The notes under the pieces: model-generated
Database searches by the model: none
Told to the model about the DNA's origin: nothing
Seen by the model: the letters and a program-made list of their open reading frames with translations, nothing else
Position numbers and translations under genes: made by a program
Shown here: positions 58,219-64,000 of the stretch, in pieces
Layout: the number at the start of each line of letters is the position of its first letter
How positions within the stretch are numbered: the stretch's first letter is position 1
Assembly (NCBI RefSeq): GCF_024701975.1
Contig: NZ_JANLNM010000002.1
Coordinates: forward strand, 496,001-560,000
Reading direction: 5' to 3'
Length of the DNA stretch: 64,000 nt
DNA from: Variovorax sp. ZS18.2.2
GTDB taxonomy: Bacteria > Pseudomonadota > Gammaproteobacteria > Burkholderiales > Burkholderiaceae_C

Positions 58219-59294
58219 CACCCCGCCACCAGCGCATCGACGCGCTGCTGCGCCGGCCCGATGTCGCCGAACGCGTTCTGCACCCACGACGCATCGTGGT
58301 AGCTCGGCAGGTAGCGCTCGCCCGAATCGCACAGCAGCGACAGGATCGAGCCCTGCCGTCCGGCTGCGCGCATCTCCTGTGCCACCGCCAGCATGCCGAT
58401 GAAGTTGGTGCCCGTCGACGGCCCCACCTTGCGTCCCAGCAGCGCCGAGAGTGCATGCATCGCCGCCACCGAATCGAGATTCGGCACCTCGATCATGCGA
58501 TCGACCAGCGTGCGGATGAAGCTCGGCTCCACGCGCGGCCGCCCGATGCCTTCGATGCGCGAGCCGACTGCCGTCAGCTTGGCGTCGCCCGTGCGGTGGT
58601 AGGCCGAGAACACCGAGCCCTCAGGGTCGGGCACGCACACCTGCGTGTCGTGGCAGCGGTAGCGCAGGTACCGGCCGATGGTCGCGCTGGTGCCGCCGGT
58701 GCCAGCACCCACCACGATCCATTCCGGTATCGGATGGCGTTCCCGCGCCATCTGCTGGAACATGCTCTCGGCGATGTTGTTGTTGCCGCGCCAGTCGGTC
58801 GCGCGCTCGGCATACGTGAACTGGTCCATGTAGTGGCCGCCGGTGCGCTCGGCCAGCGCGCGGGCTTCCTCGTACACCTCTGCCGCGTGGTCGACGAAGT
58901 GGCAGCTCGCGCCGTAGAAGGCGATCTGCGCGACCTTCTCGGGCGAGGTGCTGCGCGGCATCACCGCGATGAAGGGCAGACCCAGCAGCCGCGCGAAGTA
59001 GGCCTCGCTCACCGCCGTCGAACCGCTCGAAGCCTCGACGATGGTCGTGCCCTCGCGCACCCAGCCGTTGCACAGCGCGTAGAGAAAGAGCGAACGCGCG
59101 AGCCGGTGCTTGAGGCTGCCGGTCGGGTGGGTGGATTCGTCCTTCAGGTACAGGTCGATGCCCGCTGCCGCGAGCGCGGGCAGGGGGAGCGGGATCAGGT
59201 GCGTGTCGGCGCTGCGCTGGTAGTCGGCTTCGATGCGTCGGATGGCGCCGCCGAGCCAGCCGCTGCAGGAGGGAGAGGAGGGTGTGGGCTGCAT
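58218..59294 (-). CDS. PLP-dependent cysteine synthase-family protein
   Basis: A 358-residue fold-type II PLP enzyme. The cofactor Lys is K62 in [11 protein letters not shown], the substrate loop is [12 protein letters not shown], and the phosphate loop is [17 protein letters not shown]. The motifs differ from standard CysK/CysM and resemble the cysteine desulfhydrase (Cds1) branch, so it may release sulphide from cysteine. That assignment is by family resemblance. It is divergent from the penicillin acylase gene and coupled to the lipocalin gene. Confidence 0.88.
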   Translation of the reverse strand: MQPTPSSPSCSGWLGGAIRRIEADYQRSADTHLIPLPLPALAAAGIDLYLKDESTHPTGSLKHRLARSLFLYALCNGWVREGTTIVEASSGSTAVSEAYFARLLGLPFIAVMPRSTSPEKVAQIAFYGASCHFVDHAAEVYEEARALAERTGGHYMDQFTYAERATDWRGNNNIAESMFQQMARERHPIPEWIVVGAGTGGTSATIGRYLRYRCHDTQVCVPDPEGSVFSAYHRTGDAKLTAVGSRIEGIGRPRVEPSFIRTLVDRMIEVPNLDSVAAMHALSALLGRKVGPSTGTNFIGMLAVAQEMRAAGRQGSILSLLCDSGERYLPSYHDASWVQNAFGDIGPAQQRVDALVAG

Positions 59295-59388
59295 AGCGCG
59301 CCAGTCTACAAGTCATGCCTTGTAACCCGGCAGCCGGTGGAAATCGGGATACTGTGCGCTGCCATCAACAAGGCAGGAGACGAGACAC

Positions 59389-61935
59389 ATGAAAAGAACG
59401 AGCCCGCGCCTCGCAGCGCGACGCATGCCGAGCCATCGGCTTTCCATCCTCGGCGCACTTGCCGCCATCGCACTCGCCGGGTGCGCGTCCAGTCCTCCGG
59501 GCAGCGACACCCCCACGCGCCCCGCTTCATCCTTCACCGTCCCCGGCCTCGAGAAACCCGCCGAGGTGCTGGTCGACCGCTGGGGCGTGCCGCACCTGTA
59601 CGCGGGCACGCTCTACGACGCCTTCGTGGCGCAGGGCTTCATCGCCGCGCGCGACCGGCTCTGGCAGATGGACCTGTGGCGCAAGCGCGGCCTCGGCGAA
59701 ATGGCCAAGGACTTCGGCCCCGCCTGGGTCGAGAGCGACCGCGCCGCGCGCGCCGTGCTCTACCGCGGCGACATGTACCGCGAGTGGCTGGCCTACGGGT
59801 CGGACGCCAAGCGCGTGGCCGAAGCCTTCACCGCCGGCGTCAACGCCTACGTCGCGCAGGTTCGCGCGCAGCCCGCGCTGCTGCCCACCGAGTTCGCATT
59901 GCTGGGCTACCAGCCGGCGACGTGGTCGCCCGAGGACGTGGTGCGCATCCGCCACCACGGGCTCACGCTCAATTTCACTTCCGAGGTCGACCGCGCACGC
60001 GCTTTCTGCGCCGGCGGCCCGGGCGTCAAGGCCGACTGGCTGCGCCGCGAACTCGATCCGCCGGTCACGCCCAAGGTGCCCGTGGGGTTCGATCCCTGCA
60101 CGATCCCTGCGGCAGAACTGCGCGCGGCCTACCTGCGGGCGACCGATGCGCCGCGCTTCACCAAAGAGAACACGCGGGTCGGCTTGAACACGAGCACGGC
60201 AGCTGCGCCGGTGGCGCTGCTGCCCGGCAGCGCCGAATCCATCGCCGCAAAGGCCGAGCAGGACGAAGCGCAGCAGCAAGCCCTGCAAGGTGACCCGACG
60301 GGCGGCTACGGCAGCAACAACTGGGTCATCTCGCCGAAGCTCACCTCCACGGGCCGGCCCATCCTGGCCAACGATCCGCACCGCTCGCACGGCGCGCCGA
60401 GCCTGCGCTACATGACGCACCTGAGCGCGCCCGGCATGGACGCCATCGGCGCGGGCGAGCCTTTCCTGCCTGGCCTGTCGATCGGCCACAACGGCACCAT
60501 CGCCTTCGGCCTCACGCGCTTCTACATGGACCAGGAAGACCTGTACGTGTACCAGCTCAACCCGAAGAACCCCAACGAGTACCGCTACCAGGGCCGCTGG
60601 GAGCCGATGACGCGCGTCACCGAGCGCATCGCGGTGCGCGGCGAGAGCGCTCCGCGGGAGGTGGTCAACACCTTCACGCGCCACGGCCCCGTGCTGCTTT
60701 CCGAGCCCGGAAAGCGGCGCGCGTATGCACTGCGCGCCGCCTGGCTGGAGCCCGGCATGGCGCCGTACTTCGGTTCGATGGACTACATGCGCGCACGCAA
60801 CTGGGACCAGTTCCGCGCCGCGATGAACCGCTGGGGCGCGCCGGGTGAGAACCAGGTGTATGCCGACAGCAGCGGCAATGTGGGCTGGATTCCGGGCGGG
60901 CTCACGCCGATCCGGCCCAACTGGGATGGCCTCATGCCCGTGCCGGGCGACGGCCGCTACGAGTGGTCGGGCTTTCGCAATGGCGACGAACTGCCGTCGG
61001 AATTCAACCCCGCGCGCGGCTATGTGGTGACCGCGAACGAGAACAACATCCCGCCCGATCATCCGGCCGCGAAGAAGGGCGTCGGCTACGAGTGGAGCGA
61101 TGCGGCTCGTGCGCGGCGCTTGAAGGAACTCTTCGCCGCGAAGGTGGCGGCCGGGTCGCGCTTCACCATCGAAGACTCCGAGCGCATGCAGAACGACATC
61201 GTCGCGACGCCTGCACAGCGGATCTTGAAGCTGCTGGCGAACCTGCGCAGCGACGACGCGCAAACGGCCGCCGGCCTGCGCATGCTGCAAGGCTGGGACG
61301 GCACGATGGACCGCGACAGCGCCGCGGCCGCGCTCTACGAGGTGTGGAGCAGCAAGCCGCTGCGCGCGGCCGTGCTCAAGGCCGGCGCGGGCGATGTGGG
61401 CGCGCCTTTGGCAGCGCCGGGCGACAACACGCGCATGGTGCTGCTGCTTGAGAACCCGTTCGGCTGGATCACCGACGCGCAGCGCGATGCCCTGCTGCTG
61501 CAGACGCTGCCGCCCGCGATGCAGGAACTCACCGCCAAGCTCGGGCCCGACATGACGGCCTGGAAGTGGGGCACCCTGCACCGTGCGGAGTTCCTGCATC
61601 CGCTCGCCGGCGTGGTCGATGCGGCCACGCGCAAGAAGCTCAATGTGGGCGACTGGCCGATGTCCGGCTCCAGCTTCACGCCGATGGCGGCGACCTACCG
61701 CGCGAGCGACTACAAACTGACCTCGGGTGCGTCGTTCCGCATGGTGCTCGACGTGGGCAACTGGGACGCCTCGCGCGTGATCAACACCCCGGGCCAGTCG
61801 GGCAACCCCGACAGCCCGAACTACCGCGACCTCGCGCCGCTGTGGGTCGAGGGCAAATACGTGCCGCTGGTCTACAGCCGCGGGGCGGTCGAAAAGGAGA
61901 CGGTGGAGCGTATCCAGCTGACGCCCGCAAAATAG
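59389..61935 (+). CDS. Penicillin acylase family lipoprotein
   Basis: An 848-residue Ntn-hydrolase precursor. The signal ends in the lipobox ALAGC (Cys 32). After an alpha chain and a linker, processing would occur before S309 in GGYG-SNNWVIS, which becomes the N-terminal nucleophile of the beta chain. Later conserved segments are NDPHRSHGAPSLRYMTHL and TRHGPVLL. The family hydrolyses amides such as beta-lactam side chains and acyl-homoserine lactones. AGGAGA lies eight bases before the ATG. The location would be the outer membrane or periplasm. Confidence 0.93.
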   Translation: MKRTSPRLAARRMPSHRLSILGALAAIALAGCASSPPGSDTPTRPASSFTVPGLEKPAEVLVDRWGVPHLYAGTLYDAFVAQGFIAARDRLWQMDLWRKRGLGEMAKDFGPAWVESDRAARAVLYRGDMYREWLAYGSDAKRVAEAFTAGVNAYVAQVRAQPALLPTEFALLGYQPATWSPEDVVRIRHHGLTLNFTSEVDRARAFCAGGPGVKADWLRRELDPPVTPKVPVGFDPCTIPAAELRAAYLRATDAPRFTKENTRVGLNTSTAAAPVALLPGSAESIAAKAEQDEAQQQALQGDPTGGYGSNNWVISPKLTSTGRPILANDPHRSHGAPSLRYMTHLSAPGMDAIGAGEPFLPGLSIGHNGTIAFGLTRFYMDQEDLYVYQLNPKNPNEYRYQGRWEPMTRVTERIAVRGESAPREVVNTFTRHGPVLLSEPGKRRAYALRAAWLEPGMAPYFGSMDYMRARNWDQFRAAMNRWGAPGENQVYADSSGNVGWIPGGLTPIRPNWDGLMPVPGDGRYEWSGFRNGDELPSEFNPARGYVVTANENNIPPDHPAAKKGVGYEWSDAARARRLKELFAAKVAAGSRFTIEDSERMQNDIVATPAQRILKLLANLRSDDAQTAAGLRMLQGWDGTMDRDSAAAALYEVWSSKPLRAAVLKAGAGDVGAPLAAPGDNTRMVLLLENPFGWITDAQRDALLLQTLPPAMQELTAKLGPDMTAWKWGTLHRAEFLHPLAGVVDAATRKKLNVGDWPMSGSSFTPMAATYRASDYKLTSGASFRMVLDVGNWDASRVINTPGQSGNPDSPNYRDLAPLWVEGKYVPLVYSRGAVEKETVERIQLTPAK

Positions 61936-61940
61936 GCGGC

Positions 61941-62660
61941 ATGACCCTCGACGAACTCAACCGGAAATTTGCCGAAGTCCCCGCACGCCACAAGGAGGTC
62001 TCGATCATCGCGAGCATGGATGACGAGCCCGCCCGGCCCAGCCGGCGCCTGATGGACATCGCCCTCCAGGCGTGTTCGGCGGCGATGGACGTGGCGCTGC
62101 CCATCTACGAAGGTCGCGCGTCGAAGGAACCGCACTGGTTCGACACCTGGCCCGGCGAGCACTACCGGTTGCTGGCCGCGCTGGTGCGCACGCTGAACCC
62201 GAAGACGGTGATCGAGATCGGCACCTTCACCGGCATGGGCACGCTGGCGCTCGCGCAGGACCTGCAGCCATCGGGCACCCTGACCACCTTTGACCTGCTG
62301 GCGTGGGACAGTTTTGCCGACACCTGGCTTGCGCCTGCCGATTTCACCGGAGGCCGCGTGCGTCAGGTGCTCCACGACATCTCCACGCCGGGCGGCATCG
62401 AGCCGCATCGCGCGTTGTTCGAGTCGGCGGACCTGATCTTTGTCGACGGGCCCAAGGACGGTCGCACCGAAGCGGACATCCTCGCCAACCTGACCACGCT
62501 GAAGCTGTCGCGCGATGTGGTGATCGTGTTCGACGACATCCGCGTCGTGAACATGATCGACATCTGGCGCCGCGTCGCACAGCCCAAGATGGACCTGACC
62601 TCCTTCGGCCACTGGAGCGGCACCGGCCTGATCGACTGGAACGGAACGTCGGATCTCTGA
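61941..62660 (+). CDS. Class I SAM-dependent methyltransferase
   Basis: A 239-residue Rossmann-fold methyltransferase. The SAM loop is TVIEIGTFTGMGTLALAQDL, the acidic residue after strand 2 is in TTFDLLAWD, and LIFVDGPKDGRTEADIL follows. It resembles the O-methyltransferase/FkbM-like group; the substrate is unknown. It begins five bases after the penicillin acylase stop, so cotranscription is likely. The frame is open further upstream inside that gene, but the ATG at 61941 is natural. Confidence 0.88.
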   Translation: MTLDELNRKFAEVPARHKEVSIIASMDDEPARPSRRLMDIALQACSAAMDVALPIYEGRASKEPHWFDTWPGEHYRLLAALVRTLNPKTVIEIGTFTGMGTLALAQDLQPSGTLTTFDLLAWDSFADTWLAPADFTGGRVRQVLHDISTPGGIEPHRALFESADLIFVDGPKDGRTEADILANLTTLKLSRDVVIVFDDIRVVNMIDIWRRVAQPKMDLTSFGHWSGTGLIDWNGTSDL

Positions 62661-62664
62661 GCGT

Positions 62665-62695
62665 TGAAAGAGGAGGGGCTACCAGTCCTCTTTCA
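62665..62695. terminator. Inverted repeat between the methyltransferase and permease genes
   Basis: TGAAAGAGGA and TCCTCTTTCA form a perfect 10-bp stem with an 11-base loop. There is no T-run on the plus strand, and the right arm is part of the last codons of the permease gene. It may still fold at the 3' ends of both convergent messages. Confidence 0.4.
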
Positions 62696-64000
62696 CCGCC
62701 AGCACCACATCCTTGCCCGCAGCAGCCCGTCCCGCCAGCCATGCGGTGACGGTGCCCGCCACCACCACCGCGCCGCACAGAGCGATGAGGCGCACCCACG
62801 GCACCAGCAAGTCCATCGTCCAGTGAAAGCTCTGCGGGTTGACCACCTTCACGAGCACCACCGACACCGCCAGCCCAAGCACCAGCCCGGCCACCGCGCC
62901 GATGGCCGTCCATGCCGCGCCTTCGCCCGCCACCACCGCCAGCACCTGCCGCCGCGTGAACCCCAGGTGCGCGAGCAGGCCGAATTCCTTCCGCCGCGCG
63001 AGCACCTGCGCGCTGAAGCTCGCGGCGATGCCGAAGAGACCAATGGCGATGGCCACGGCCTGCAGCCAGTAGGTCACGGCGAAGCTGCGGTCGAAGATGC
63101 GCAGCGACGTCGCGCGGATCTGCCCGACCGAGGCGATCTCGACCGAATCGGGTGATCCGTCACCCTGGCGCGCCGCGAGCGAGCGCACCGCGGCCTGCAC
63201 GGCGCCTTCGGATGCGCCCGGCGCGAGCCACAGCGAGATGTCGCTCACGTCGCGCTGGCCGGTGATGCGCTCGTAGTCGCGCGCATCCATCGTGATCGCG
63301 CCGAACTGCCGCGCGTAGTCGCGCCACACGCCCGCCACGAAGTAGGTGTGCGCGGCTTTCGTGGGGAGCGCGGTGGCCGACAGCGCGGCCGCCAGCGGCG
63401 CGAAGGCGGTGCCCGGCTTCGCGCCGTAGAGCTCCATCATCGGCTCGCTCACGTAGATGCCGATCTGCCCCGAGGGCACGGGCAAGGCCGATCCCACCAG
63501 CGGCAGCGATTGCGACGCGCTGCCTTCCAGGCTGCGCGCGATCAGCGTCACGGCCGGCTGCGAGGCATCCAGCTGCAGCGACTGCGTGCGCAGCGTGCCC
63601 GTGCGCGCCACGCCGGGCAGTTGGGCCAGCACCTGCACGAAGGCGGGCGGAAAGGTGGCGGTGTCGGTACTGCTCGTGCCGCCGCTGTTGCTGCCGCGGC
63701 CACCCGAGGTGGCGCGCACATACAGGTCGGCCGGCAGCACCACGTCGAGCCAGTGCGTCACCGAATCGCGGAAGCTCGCGACCATCACCGTGAGCGCCAC
63801 CGCAAGGCTCAGGCTCGCGACCACACCGCTCACTGCCACGGCCGCGGTGCCGCGCATGCGCCGCGCGCGTTCGATGGCGAGCATCGGCAACACGCGCTCG
63901 GCGAAGGCGGGCGCGATGCGGTCGTACAGCAGTGCGATCAGCCAGGGCAGGGCGGTGATGCCGCCCACCAGCAGGCACGCCACCGAGAGGTACGCCGCCA
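62679..64000 (-). CDS. FtsX-like ABC transporter permease, C-terminal part (5' end outside the window)
   Basis: At least 440 residues of a permease that runs off the right edge; the frame stays open to base 64000, so the GTG at 63983 is internal. Visible are a helix near the cut, a large extracytoplasmic domain, and a C-terminal group of three helices (TYWLQAVAIAIGLFGIAASFSAQVLARRKEFGLLAHLGFTRRQVL, AWTAIGAVAGLVLGLAVSVVLV, and the last, ending AAGKDVVLAVKEDW). This is the FtsX/MacB-type arrangement of lipoprotein or peptide exporters. It may serve with the AttH/CrtC-like protein, which is encoded nearby. Confidence 0.88.
   Translation of the reverse strand, partial: AAYLSVACLLVGGITALPWLIALLYDRIAPAFAERVLPMLAIERARRMRGTAAVAVSGVVASLSLAVALTVMVASFRDSVTHWLDVVLPADLYVRATSGGRGSNSGGTSSTDTATFPPAFVQVLAQLPGVARTGTLRTQSLQLDASQPAVTLIARSLEGSASQSLPLVGSALPVPSGQIGIYVSEPMMELYGAKPGTAFAPLAAALSATALPTKAAHTYFVAGVWRDYARQFGAITMDARDYERITGQRDVSDISLWLAPGASEGAVQAAVRSLAARQGDGSPDSVEIASVGQIRATSLRIFDRSFAVTYWLQAVAIAIGLFGIAASFSAQVLARRKEFGLLAHLGFTRRQVLAVVAGEGAAWTAIGAVAGLVLGLAVSVVLVKVVNPQSFHWTMDLLVPWVRLIALCGAVVVAGTVTAWLAGRAAAGKDVVLAVKEDW

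Overview
The window looks like chromosomal DNA of a high-GC betaproteobacterium of the Comamonadaceae, most like Variovorax. This is inferred from gene content and order (rpsO-pnp-quinone oxidoreductase-tpiA-secG-tRNA-Leu-nuoA to N followed by a DUF2818 gene, and a liv operon with twin binding proteins), from codon use and from palindromic repeats. No database search was possible. Coding density is high. There is no prophage, transposase, CRISPR array, rRNA or plasmid function in view.

Region 1 (1-8211) is a nitrate-assimilation locus: the end of a Ser/Thr kinase, a NarK/NasA-type nitrate/nitrite MFS carrier, a nitrate ABC importer (nrtA, nrtB, nrtD) and two ANTAR-type RNA-binding regulators. 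One regulator is NasR-like with a NIT domain. The other fuses a pseudo-receiver, an ANTAR domain and a PilJ/NarX-like sensor with two P-box-like motifs. The nrtA leader carries a consensus sigma-54 promoter, two hairpins with the A1/G4 hexaloops that ANTAR proteins recognise, and an intrinsic terminator whose 5' arm is shared with the second hairpin. This predicts Klebsiella nasF-type control: nitrogen limitation starts transcription and nitrate-bound NasR lets it pass the terminator. A second sigma-54 site lies in front of narK.

Region 2 (8305-18951) is mostly housekeeping: tsaD, a small heat-shock protein, an amino-acid-type binding protein, an aminotransferase, an EamA transporter, rpsO, pnp with a structured leader, a quinone oxidoreductase, tpiA, secG and tRNA-Leu(GAG). 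Region 3 (19019-34951) is the complete 14-gene complex I operon nuoA to nuoN, then DUF2818, NUDIX hydrolase and DUF1178 genes.

Region 4 (34964-41890) holds an ABC exporter divergent from a MarR-emrCAB-type drug efflux operon, whose promoter encloses a perfect palindrome and seems to give a leaderless message. Region 5 (41889-49663) is a LacI-controlled sugar operon that couples a CUT1 ABC importer to a DUF1479 (2-oxoglutarate/Fe oxygenase-like) protein and an AGE-family sugar isomerase. The substrate is unknown and this is the best candidate for an undescribed pathway. Region 6 (49892-55755) is a branched-chain amino-acid-type ABC operon (livG, livF, two tandem binding proteins, livH, livM), whose LivF has Arg in place of the Walker A Lys.

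Region 7 (55793-64000) is mixed: a WXXGXW-repeat protein, a 160-bp near-symmetrical palindrome, a DUF4399 protein, an AttH/CrtC-like lipocalin coupled to a PLP-dependent cysteine synthase-family enzyme, a penicillin-acylase-family lipoprotein, a SAM methyltransferase, and an FtsX-like permease cut by the window edge.
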